From contig FJOG01000017.1 of assembly GCA_900073065.1 (NCBI GenBank), forward strand, positions 338,508 to 402,507: a stretch of 64,000 nt of DNA. Direction: 5' to 3'. The stretch's first letter is position 1. Every line of letters starts with the position of its first letter. Under the pieces are notes generated by a model. That model did not search any database and had not been told where the DNA came from. It saw only the letters and a list, made by a program, of their open reading frames with translations. The translations under genes and the position numbers were made by a program. This DNA comes from Phialocephala subalpina. Its lineage: Eukaryota > Ascomycota > Leotiomycetes > Helotiales > Mollisiaceae. Below, in pieces: positions 9,872-20,776 of this stretch.

Positions 9872-11605
9872 TCACTCCTTTCGCTTTTCACTGCGCATAC
9901 AGAGGATCACATCAAGAGTCAGCTCCTGTGAAGTCGGCTCTCGTCCTAGGAGCTTGGTGAGATCCTTCTTAACTTCGTCAATCTCTCCGAAGCTGAGCTT
10001 TCCAGTTCCAGTGCCAGTTCTGGTGCGAGTGCCTCCCTCGACAACCCAGGACGAGGCGATCTTTTCCATGATATGATCATCAACCTTATCGATATCGACT
10101 TTATCATTGACATTGTTAAGAGCTTGGGACTTTCTTGCGTAGAGCTTTCTGAGCTTACCAGGCATGACTGGTCCTTTGTTAGGAACTTCACAACAGACAA
10201 AATGGTGGTCGAGGTACTTACGTGCCGAGGAGTATTGTCCATCCTTTAAGCTAAGAGACTTGAGCTTGCCATCTACGCCTCCAGATCACCACCCTCATCG
10301 GTCAACTTCACGCGGTACAGCTGAAAGTCTCCATAGTCGACGCTGTCCTTCGGAACGCACTTGATATCCCAGTCTTCACCAACCAAGAGATAGTCATTGC
10401 TGTCTGAGAAAACGATCGACATGGACCAGGTGAACGAAAGGCGCTTTGGAGGTTTGCCATCAGCTTCCTTGACTCGGTTACCCTCGTCTGCTCGAAAAAC
10501 TCCAAAGACATTTTCCTCAAAGACACCGTTGTAGAGCATCGAATGGAAGCGACCGAGGTAGACGAGTCCTCCGAAACGATTCTCAAGATACTGAACCCGC
10601 TCCAAGCCTCGCGTAGGATATCCTTCGCAGCTGGAGTTGTGAGTTCAGAGCCGATGAGAATCTTGAAGGTCTTGGTAATTGTTATCGTCGGCTTGATCCT
10701 ATTCTTGAACGTGCTATCCTTGTAGATTTTGAGTTGCTTCTGGAGCTCTTTCGAGATGTAGCTCATGACCAGAAGATAGTTGTCAACCTCATCGGGAGGC
10801 GGATTTGACAGATCCGGAAATATGAGGATGACGGAGGGATGAACCGGAATGCTAGAGCCCCCCTTCTTCTTCTCCGCAGCCTTTCTGGCCAAGAATCTTT
10901 CCTTCACGATCTTGCCAGCCAACATGGATGGAAGCACACCACCAGGTCCTGCAGCGAGCTTCATTTGTCCATTAGTGAACTCAAGACTAAGCAAACCACC
11001 GGGGTCTCCGGTTGCAGGAGCGAAATCATTGGCACCACCACCAAGAGGATTCCAGATATATTGAGGCTTGCCATCCTTGCTCAAGATGTGAACGGGAGTG
11101 AGCGCGCCGAGGTCAACGTCCATTGGCGAAAGTAAGCCCTTGAACAGTGGACTGACCTTCCAAGCGTATTCCATATTGCGACGCTGGATAACCTCCCATG
11201 ACTCACCAGCATAAGGTGCCAACAGTTCCTTGCCAATTTCAGGCGCCTCTATTCCTCTTCGGCGGTCAGATCAGATGCAATGAAGACATCGAGCATCTTC
11301 ATGGCTGACATCTCGCCCGTGATCTTGTTCTTGAATGCGGCGTCCTTGTAAGTCGATACCTCCTGCAGCAGAATCCTCTTCTCGTCTATCAAGAATCTCG
11401 CGGAACACTCTTCGGCAGACTTGGGCCCGTTACGAACGTCGAAAGTGGAGAAGTCTATCTTCACTTTGATGTACTGATAACTGTGGGGTAGTCAGTACGC
11501 GCTCAATGATTTAGATCGGAGCCCATATCTTGCTTTGACTGAGAGGTGGACGCGGTCGAGAATCGAGATTGTCCCCGAAGGCAGAGAACAATAACGGGCA
11601 TTTAT
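9872..11605 (-). pseudogene. Unrecognised protein gene with three one-base frameshifts
   Basis: A long minus-strand coding region of about 500 codons that reads as one protein only if one base is regained at each of three places. The sites are 11246-11257 (LTAEEE then IEAPEIGKELLAPYAG), 10599-10610 (AAKDILREA then LERVQYLENRFGG) and 10270-10281 (LTDEGGDLEA then VDGKLKSLSLKDGQ). An intron between about 10217 and 10167 joins DGQYSSA to MPGKLRKLYARKSQ, and the frame ends at 9872. Upstream coding (ISILDRVHLSVKARY) precedes an acceptor at 11481, but neither a clean donor nor an in-frame ATG is visible. The protein has an internal repeat (LQEVSTYKDAAFKNKI and LQKQLKIYKDSTFKNRI) and a Lys-rich segment. 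I do not recognise any domain. Three losses in one gene, while all neighbours are in frame, suggest decay or recoding rather than random error. Confidence 0.6.
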
Positions 11606-12595
11606 CGATTGACCAATATCTGAAACAGGTTGGAGGCCTGATGTGATACCGCGTTCAAGTTCGTTGTTGACAGAACTCGAAGGTGTGGTGATAGTGGTAG
11701 GAGAAGAAGTGGAGGAGGTGACGCGAAGGTGAACGAGGTTAAGCGAAGTCGAAGGCGAAGGTGAGCGCGAGTACCTAGGTACCTATGGAGCTCGTCCAGA
11801 AATTATGGCGAGCACTCATACATTGACCACTATCAAATGGCCTAGCTTTACTGGGACATTATGACTGGCACAAGCATTTTCAGGTACTAGATGCTCAAAT
11901 TCGAATGCCCCTCATCTCAATCAAGCATTGATGATGGAGCTGCACATGTCTGGATCAAGCTTCTCGCAACCCTTGAAAATGAACATCATTCGAGTTTTCC
12001 ATGAGAGCGGAAGTCCTCAGCATTTAAGCCTGAAGTCTGGCATACGAAAGACCACTATCACTGATTCTATCTCTGTTCTGGAATTGAAATTGGGAGCCCG
12101 TATCTTTAGACAGAAAATTGACCGGATTGGAGAGCAGGGCCAGCAACGCTGTGTGGCATCCCTTCAAAAGCCTACGAGGCGCGGAGAATCTGACCAGGAT
12201 GCCTGCCATTGTCGCAAGTCATCAGTTCATTTAATTCACAATAAATATCCGGCAAAATGCTTCGTAGAAATAAATATGGCATCAGGTGCCGGGAAACTGC
12301 TGAGTTTCACGCACCTCCATCGCACCCAGCGGCTCAAAATTCGCAAAAGAATTGAGAGATTCACAATTCCACGTACGCGCAAAATCAAACGTTTAAAAAG
12401 AACGACAACAAATGCTTTCTATGCCAGCCTGCCTTGCCTGGCCAGCGACGAGGTAACTGCGCCATATGTCCATATTGCCAAACGCCCGACACATGCATGA
12501 CCCATCCACCCCGAACCCATCCACCCTAAGAGATCCGTCAAGAAGCAAACAATAAAACTCATAGCCAAGCATTATGATGCTGAGTGGGCTGCACG
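11606..12595. other. Intergenic, no supported gene
   Basis: About 1 kb. It contains a 190-codon plus-strand open frame (ATG near 11931, stop 12500) rich in Lys and Arg, with no recognisable motif, which I treat as chance. The part near 11700-11800 is GAAG/CGAAG-rich. The right end should hold the 3' UTR of the CK2 beta gene on the minus strand. Confidence 0.5.
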
Positions 12596-13513
12596 CTATA
12601 TTTGGTTGTTGAGTTCTCCTCCCTCTATCTCCCCGTTCTCCAAGGCATCCATATCGACCTCCTCTTCTTCTTCCTCTTCCTCCGAGTCTTCGGCTTCAAC
12701 ATCCTCTTCGTCGTCCTTGAACCCACTCTCAATCTCAAGCTTCCGTAGACGCTTGCGCATGTCGTCTCTTTGTGCGTGTTGCCATCGGATCAAGGTTGCT
12801 GGGGCATGAACTCGGAAACCGTAGATGCGAGGTATGTATCTATCATAAGTCTTTTGGGGAATCAAGGCGGGGTAGACCTGGAATATGATGTTGTGGAAGG
12901 AGGTGCCGAAGTATGCGCCATCGATAGCAGAGTGACGGGAGGATTTGGGGTTGTAGATATCTTCGCACTTTGCGCAGTAAAGCTTCACAGCCTTGACGTT
13001 CGGGTTGTCGGATTGTCCCATGGGTAGGAGAGGATGCGATTTACACATTACTCGAGGGCATTTCCCGAAGTCGGCTTTCTTGTATTTCTCCAACTGAACC
13101 AGGTCAGCATTCGCGATATACTCTGCTCTCAAGGACCACCTACCATCTTAGCCAAGCCTCTCGTCGTGACGATATATCTGGCGTGCACTAGTCCATACAG
13201 ATGCCTCGCAGACTTCTCGATCGTCTCCCTCATCTCATCGTCACAGTCCAGGTCAAACACATCGGTAACTAAGTCTAGCGCATATTGATAGTATTGCACT
13301 TCAGTGTTCAAGCCAGTGAGGTTGAATCGGTCGGTCAGATAATCTTCGTCAATTTCGCAGAAATATTCGTTGCCTCGAGAGGAGATGAACTAGTTAAAAA
13401 GCAATCAGTAAAGGGACTTCCCAAAATGCGAGATCCAGAGAATGAAAATCACAAACCCAGTCCCGCCAATAACTAGTGTAGTCACTATCTGTGTCGCTGT
13501 TGAAGTCATCCAT
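12596..13513 (-). CDS. ckb1: Casein kinase II regulatory (beta) subunit
   Basis: Dimeric regulatory subunit of protein kinase CK2, acting in nucleus and cytoplasm on many substrates. Exons 13513-13457, 13389-13144 and 13093-12596 give 266 residues. The N-terminus MDDFNSDTDSDYTSYWRDWF carries the acidic, Ser-containing start typical of CK2 beta. WFISSRGNEYFCEIDEDY follows, then the acidic DVFDLDCDDEM stretch. The dimerising zinc finger is complete: CPRVMC and, 30-odd residues later, CAKC. DGAYFGTSFHNI and the PRIYGFRVH strand are also conserved. The tail is unusually acidic, with a long run of Glu, and is a low-complexity extension common in filamentous ascomycetes. Start choice rests on the match of the first 19 codons to the family and a clean intron after WRDW. 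Confidence 0.97.
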
Positions 13514-14125
13514 TGCTGTCGCAGTGTTTTGTGCGGAATGTCTATGACGTGGTGGGTGAATGTGCGAAGGTCGGAAGGAGTGACCTTCAAGGCTGGAGGT
13601 TGATTTTGGGTAACAAGTTGTGAGGCTCTGGAACCGAGCGTTGGAGGGGTATTGTGGCCCCCCTTTTCAGGACCCTTGCAACTTTAGACTACAGCCAACT
13701 CGAGTTGGTTGTCAAAAACGTCATATATTTGGCTAGGACATGTCAGAGTTGTCGGTGATTAGTGAAGAAGGAGAGAGTCGTATGAGAATACAAATCAGCT
13801 GAAATCAGGCTGCTTAGAGTCACGCGTCGCCCCCAATAATCAGACTTCATGTCGCTCCTTCGCAACGCATGAGTGCGCCAAAAGTCGTGGGACATTTGAA
13901 TTTTTATTCATAATTTTTACGACTCGGACATTTTTATAAGATCAGATTTTTTTCATAGATATTCTATTTTTGACTGTTCGTAATCGTGCCGACTCCTGAG
14001 GAAGTTTCCACAGTTCCAAGGTACTTGAAGTGCGGTCTTGATTGGTAAGTAGTATTCAAGATGGTCTTCATCTCTGTGAACTCCAATGCTCCGTAACGCC
14101 ACCCATGCTGCTATATACATGTCTA
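13514..14125. other. Intergenic: CK2 beta promoter and RIC1 3' region
   Basis: About 0.6 kb between two minus-strand genes. It should hold the upstream region of ckb1 and the 3' UTR of RIC1. An AT-rich block at 13900-13975 is the only notable compositional feature. No coding sequence supported. Confidence 0.5.
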
Positions 14126-17100
14126 CTAGCCTGTGCCATTACTTTGCGGGGAGAAATAGTCAGCAGGGCTACCTTCTCTGGAATCCCCTTGGCTTAAGGG
14201 ACTATGTCCATCGCTACTTTCATCCGCGTCGCTGTTACTCTTCCCATTCGAAGTCGAAGAACTCTTCATCCTTTGTGGGACCTTCAACCTTGTCCCCTCA
14301 AAGAGGAAACTGCTGTTCTCACGTTCATCCCTCGGACTTCTTAGATTGACCATCTCCAAAGCCTCAATGAGTGTTGCTCCACTTTCATCCAAGGCTGTCA
14401 AAAAGCGGGCAAGCTCTTTACACAGCTCCCAATCTTGCTCATCCTTAGCCCGTGAGAGTAGGCGGACAAGTTGCTCCGAGCTCGAGCTCAGTTCTTCAAA
14501 TGTGTGCAGGATCAGAAGATACCCTCCTGCTGTTTTCAGAGAGCCTCTCTGCAAAGACTCCTCAAAGAGTTCTTGAGGGGGTGGCAAATACGCAAAGAGT
14601 GTGCGCCAAGACCGGACTTCGGTTTTCCGAGTGCATTGAACTACGATATCGAGGTACTCAGGAAACGAAGACAGGAATGACAGCACGCGAGGAAGGAGGG
14701 CATTTTCTGGAGAAGGTGGATTGTCGACTTCCTCGTCTAGAACAGTATGAAGGAGGATTTCGAGCGAATGGGCAAAGTACTCCAGGTTTTGGTACCGATG
14801 TGCGAGATGCAGAGCGGCAGACGAATCGTATCGTGATAAGTGAAAACGAAGCACCTGGGGGATAAAAAGGTGGGTCTAAAAGCATGTCAGTGATATGGCT
14901 TGGCATGGGGAAGGAACATACTCGTATTGTGAATCTGAAGAAAGCAAATTTTACGTCCCGACGCTGAACAAGGTCTGGCTCAACGCCAAGAAGTATTCCT
15001 TTGCCTAATAATGCAGACATTGGATAAAAGTCTACAGGTATGGAAACCATGGGTGGCAGTTCGCGACCCAACTCCGAAGGTGCTGATCGAAGGACGTCTT
15101 GGACCTCCGGCCATAATTTCATCTCGTTGCCCTCAAATATCCAAAGCGAATCTCTGAGACCGTTCCCTTCATCTTGTCTAGGTTGCCCAACTTGCCCGTC
15201 TGAGCCATCCGTTATTTCCGACATTTGTGGGGTGCTAGCCATTGGCAGATCTCTCATTAAAGCATAGTATTCGACGTTTTGCGCAATGACTCGCATTTCA
15301 TACTTTAATTTTCGCTCTTCGTTCAATGATGGCTGCAATAGAACGAGCTTGCCATCAACGAGAAAGAGGACGGTAGCCACGGCCACATCTTGCGAGGGAT
15401 CACCCTCTAATATTTGATCGTCAGGCAGAATCCAGCTCAAACCTCGTACCCGAGCAGGCGATCTGACTATACCATGGAAGGCAATTTGACCGACTTGGAG
15501 GAGTTTCACAGTGCCGGATGGGGCTGTGAAGATGTAGTGGTAAAGTAGGTTGTCATAGGTGTAGACAAGTAAGGAGTCCTCTCCAGAAGGAGTAATAAGG
15601 ATGACCGGAGAGGGTAATGCCACTGCGTGCAGAATCAATGAGCTATCAAGGGCTGCTTCCCGTGAGTAAAGGCGGAGTTCGAACGAGTCTCCGGCTTCAA
15701 TTGCAGCCACTAGGATGTGTTGATGCCAGCACATTCCGCCTCGCACTTGAAACTCGTTCTCCATGTTCTCGTTGACAAATGTCTTCCATCGACCGCTGTT
15801 TACGCTGTAATGGGCCAGGCCACGACGGCCTGCTACTGCGACATATCTTCCATCAGCGGATATGATAGAGCATCGCATAGGCCATTGGTCAACGAGATAG
15901 CTAGAAGGTATCTGGGCGGTATGCCATAGGGACGATTCCGCTGATATTGTAGTTAGATCGGGCAGATCATAACCTCGATATACCATTATGTTCGAAGTGG
16001 TCTGAAGAAGAGTTCGCGAGATATTTGCTGATGCATAGCATCCCGTGATAGCATTTCGAGCCATCTCAATCGTCCAAATTCGATCGTCTTCCTGACCGAT
16101 GATGAGAATTTCTGATCCACCACCTAGCCATGCTGCCTCCTTAACTCCTTCCAGCCAGCCCTCTTCGTGATCCTCGGAGATATGTCGATCTGCACCAAAG
16201 CTAGTTGCTCCTGGTTTTCCGAAAACGCTCCAAGTAGCCCAGCCATTCTCGTAGCCAGCAAAAAGGCAGTATCCATCTGGGGAATAGGTCAAACACGTTA
16301 ATCGCCCCGAGGATAACGATGAGACAGAAGCTTTGTGCTTGTGAGAGGAAGGTATATTTCCAACATAGTCTCGTGCGGTATAGATTTGAATGGTGCCATC
16401 AGAGCAGCCAACTGCAATCAAAGAAAACCTCGCATTTATTGCTGCTTTCACAGCATTGCCTCCGGGAGTCTCAGGATCGTGAAAGCAGTACCCCCTGAAG
16501 AGTTTCCGTGGCCCGTCTCCCTCCCCGGAATGCGAGAGTCTCTGCACAGCATATGCTTTTCCATCGTTTGTTATCCAGGTTGACAGGTTCATCGGCCGAT
16601 CGTGTATCATCTCCGTCACTGTTGTTTTCTTTGGCATCCACTCCATGCGACTGAAGAGTTCGGTGCTGGTCTGATTCCCAGCATGATCTGGTGTCCATCT
16701 GATACACTGAACTGCTGCCGGCTTCTGAGTCGCAACTACTAGCTCATCATCTAGAGCCAGTGCTCTGCCAATGCCTGCATCGACTTTAATAACCATTCGA
16801 AAGCGTACGCTGACTTCGCGGACTCCTCCACCTTCTCCAGGACCCCAAAGGATTCTGTCTCCCCCTTGAGTTCTCGCCCCGCTGAAATTGCTCTGCCTCC
16901 GCGTTTGTACACTTGTATGTGATGCGAAATGCGGCCGGTATACTCGAGCGTCTGGATCCGTTGCCAGGGTATAAGTAATCAGATATCCTGAGGTCGTTTG
17001 AACCACAAAAATCGCAGAGTCAGGACGGACAAGGAGAGAGACGTTGGGACCGTAGGTAGTGAGTGATTTCTTTGACCTGACAACAACAGCAAGTACAGCT

Positions 17101-17539
17101 GTTGGCTATGAAGAAGAGATTAGCTAAGTACTGGACCATGCCCGAGGGTCCATACCTTGGTTTGCCATATTGTCAATGATGTAGAGGTGATGACTGCGAA
17201 AAGGTGGCCGGTTCGAGAAATCTTGAGAGATAGGAGAGGTTCGTTTTCTGCAGATCCAGACAAGGTCGTGTCATGGCCGTTGAATCGCACTGAGTGTCGT
17301 CGTTGGTTGTCATGCTCGATGGGCCTGATTCCTGGTGTCATAGGAGTCACCGGGGTAGAAACGCCGGATAAATCCTCATTATCAGTCTCCCCTCCAATGC
17401 TAGGAGCCTCCAGCAAAGAGCCACTCCCCTCTGTCGTCTCGCGGGATTCTGCATCATCGTCTAACTCGAATGTACGATCTCGCGGCGCCTTGCTTGTACT
17501 TGCTGCATATACGCGGGGAGCTCCAATGGGCCAGTACAT
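14126..17539 (-). CDS. RIC1: RIC1, Rab6/Ypt6 guanine-nucleotide exchange complex subunit
   Basis: Large Golgi-associated protein that, with Rgp1, activates the Rab6-type GTPase Ypt6 for retrograde traffic to the trans-Golgi. Exons 17539-17156, 17105-14922 and 14875-14126 give 1105 residues, normal for fungal RIC1. MYWPIGAPRVYA at the start is the family's characteristic opening. The N-terminal two thirds reads as WD40-like propeller blades (for example LTCLTYSPDGYCLFAGYENG and CSIISADGRYVAVAGRRGLA). The C-terminal third is the helical RIC1 domain (RFHLSRYDSSAALHLAHRYQ and HSLEILLHTVLDEEVDNPP). An insertion between the first blades is rich in Ser, Thr and Pro. The gene is divergent from tex1 with 460 bp between the starts. 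Confidence 0.95.
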
Positions 17540-17999
17540 GGCTTCTCAGTAGCAACGGCTACTTCATTCGTGTGGTGGCATGCCAAAAGATTGGCATAAG
17601 TGAAGGAGCGCAAGCAAAGAGGCTCCAGTTCCAGCACCTGCATGAGAGCTCTCTTGTTGAAGGCCCATGTATTAGTAGCTCGGTAAATCTTCCCTTTTGA
17701 ACAGGGGTGCATTGACAGGGGTCCTCGAATTGTGAAGGAAGGTCTAGCTTCCCGGAAACTTCACCAATTCATCTCAAAAAGTTGATTTTCAAACCAGATC
17801 GATTGTACAGTCATAGTTGGGAGATTGTTCACCAACCCCTTATTTCTTCCTCCACCACAGTCATTTGCGTCCCGCTTTGCGCAAAAAGCCGATTCTACGC
17901 TACGTCCAGCAGACAAAACATCGTCTAGAGCGCGTACCTTTCGTACCTAGATAGACAACGATTCGTAGTCTCGAAGGTGGTCCTCTCAAAATTCTTTGT
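17540..17999. promoter_or_regulatory. Shared divergent promoter, RIC1 (-) and tex1 (+)
   Basis: The two start codons face away from each other with 460 bp between them, so this segment must carry both promoters. A pyrimidine-rich stretch (TTATTTCTTCCTCC) lies near 17840. No individual factor site is strong enough to name. Confidence 0.6.
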
Positions 18000-19392
18000 A
18001 TGGCTCCGATTCAGCTTCGGCCACGACAAAGCGTGGCAAAGGAGAGATTTGCGATCCTCTTTGGTGCTCAGAAAACAGTTTCTTACCACGATCCACAAGC
18101 CTCCAGAGGCGCTGGCAATCACGGGTAAGCCAGGTTCTTTTTCTTCAAGAGGGCAAGTACATGGTCTTTGGACTTGTTCCTTTAATTTATGAGACCTGAT
18201 AAGATGTACTCGCTCATTTATGAAGGCTTCTTAAGTCAGAATTCTCTACTATCACGTGTGCGGACAACCCCTCCTTCATCTTCCACGTTTCTTCTACTCG
18301 AGTCAGACAATTTTTGAGGTTTCTTTCTATCATTTAGACATATTAGAATACTGATGGTAATACGATAGCTTGCGTTCTATTGCTTGGAACCCTCTTGGGA
18401 CTTTGATAGCTACTGGCTCAGCAGACCGGACTCTTAGAGTGTAAGTCGTCCAAACCACACTATTTGCATTAGCTTACATCTGAAGATGGAACCCAGAGAG
18501 ACAAAATGTTAAGTACTCGACTGAGCTCAAAGGTCACGCGGCCGGCATCGAGCAAGTTGCATTCAATCCAGTAAAGGACGCAGAACTATGCAGCGTCAGT
18601 AGCGACGGCGTAGTCAAGTTCTGGGATGTAAGAACGAAAGCAGTCATCAACGAGATCAAGGGACTTGGCGAAGCGTTCACTCTTGCCTGGCACCCTGATG
18701 GCGAGACTTTGCTAGTCGGCAACAAGGTATGTCTTGTCTCGCCATAATATTTTCTTGAAGTCCAAACAACTCTTTGCCATCAGACTCGATCATGTTACAC
18801 CATTCACTAATGTATTCAGGATGATAACATATTTGTACTGTCCCCAACACAGCCACAACCAATCACCTCACACCAACAGTCCGTACAAACCAACAAAATG
18901 ACTTTCAGTCATAGCGGGGATAAGGTTTTCTTGACTACTGGCGAAGGCCGCGTCAAGATCCTCTCATTCCCAAATTTTGAACCAGTCTTCCACTTGAGTC
19001 ACGACCCTTCAATTCCATTCACCTTGAACGGTCATACATCCAGCTGTATCTCCATAGTCCTACAACCAACAGCCCGCTTTCTCGCCACAGGAGGCTCAGA
19101 CTCTATTATTGCACTCTGGGATACATCTGATTGGATCTGTCAAAGAACTCTCATAGATATGGTTGGGCCAGTCAGGAGTATTAGCTTCAGCTTCGATGGG
19201 AGTTACATCGTGGGCGGTTCTGACGAAGGTCCTGGCCTGGAGATCGCCCACGCAGAGACCGGAGAGTACATCTACAACGTTAAGACCGCCGGTCCCTGCC
19301 CGATTGTTGCATGGCATCCCAACAAGTATTGTCTCGCCTACACAGATCTTGGGAGTCTGAAGATTATAGGAGTTGATCCAGAAAGGAAATAG
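18000..19392 (+). CDS. tex1: THO/TREX complex WD40 subunit (THOC3/Tex1)
   Basis: WD40 propeller protein of the THO complex, which couples transcription to mRNA export in the nucleus. Exons 18000-18124, 18369-18440, 18486-18726 and 18820-19392 give 336 residues, the usual family length. Blade motifs in order include RSIAWNPLGTLIATGSADRT, GHAAGIEQVAFNP, LCSVSSDGVVKFWDVRTK, ETLLVGNKDDNIFVL, FLATGGSDSIIALWD and VRSISFSFDGSYIVGGSDEG. The N-terminus (MAPIQLRPRQSVAKER) is basic. The first intron is long for this window (244 bp); the others are 45-93 bp. The start is the only in-frame ATG that leads through the first splice. Confidence 0.92.
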
Positions 19393-20776
19393 GCTTTGTA
19401 CGTATGAGCTACGACTGAAGCATCTTTGGCGCGTTTTTGGGGGGTCATGGATTTGGAGGAATTCTGGGATCTTCGAAATTAGGAAGTGTCATGGTCTCGG
19501 TCAGCAGACGTTCGTCCATAATCAAATTCTTTGGATTTTGCAGCAAGAAGTCTGGCAGACCTCTTCCTCCAAACCTCTTTTTTCGGCTTTGACAGATCAG
19601 GTCATATCCTCAGGTACGCCACGGATTCAGAGCTAGAGATTCTCGTGCCAACTATATACAGTAAATTTCTCTTTCCAAATGTCCTGGAATAGTTTCGACA
19701 ATAGTTTGTCCGCCGATTAGTCTCGCAAGGTCACGTGTAGATATACAAACTAAAAAGGGGTTGGATGAGGCCACGTCGTCAAAATATACTTCAGCCATTC
19801 GCATCACTCTCCTAGAAAGAGCAAGATCTTCTAGAAACACTGCTCTGCAAGGCAAGCCGTGTCTCGTGGAAAATCGTCACCATGGCTGAGCAGCTGCATC
19901 TCCAGGAGTAGTAATAGAGGAGAGTCGGCCTGATGTTCGTCCGACTTCAAATTCCGCAGATGTCCGAGTGCAGGGAAGGATGAAGTATACGGCTGCGTTT
20001 GATTGGCACATCAAGACCCCTCCACAAGGCTGAGATACACTACTCCGACCGGCCGCCGGCCGAGGTGACAGGCAAGGTACGAGAAGCACCAGAAAGAGCT
20101 CCACACCGCGATGGCTTACGGAAGCAAGCCTCGAAGCGCTGCTGCCTTGTGCCCCCCCATTTCAACCTCATTTGATGGCGGTTGGGTCAGCCCGGCCGTC
20201 TGAATCACTCGACGTGCATTGCATCCATCCATCACTTTGGTTCAGACACTGCCACAGTCATCAGACTCTTTGGTGAAAGTGCGATCTTCGCGCGTCGACT
20301 CCTCGCGTTGTCATAACTGAGGCCAATTCTTCGCCCCAGAAATCGCCTGCCTCAGGGTCCATACCATACTATCGAGAAGTCCCAGCCGGATCAAGCTCTA
20401 AAAGTCTAAATCCAGCACTGGTATTTATCGGTATTCGAAGCGAACGCCGACCGTTTATCAACTTGACTTTCTGCAGGGCGCCCGCAACCTTCATACAGAC
20501 TTCACCAACTCAACGGCTGTTCGACGGCAAAACATGTAATTGGCGCGCACGAAACTGTGGTCTGTTGCATTGAACATCTTGACGTCTCCGTTCTTTCGCA
20601 AATAACAGAAGTCCGAAGCGGTCTAAGTGCGGCACAGCTTCGCTTGATTGAACAGCATACATTCACATTAAGGACAGAGGGACGCAGCATATTTTCACTC
20701 GACCATCGACGCGACTGATTGAGGTGGCGGTTGAGTAGTTACTGGAGAATAGCAAGAAGAAAGAAGAAAGAAGAAC
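19393..20776. other. Intergenic: tex1 3' region and upstream region of the Zn2Cys6 gene
   Basis: About 1.4 kb with only short open frames on both strands and none with a recognisable motif. The last few hundred bases before 20777 are likely promoter and a long leader; an AAGAAG-rich purine run directly precedes the start codon. Confidence 0.5.

Noticed and set aside
11931..12500. 190-codon plus-strand open frame rich in Lys and Arg
   Set aside because: No motif, no splice structure, no leader; length is within chance for an intergenic frame.
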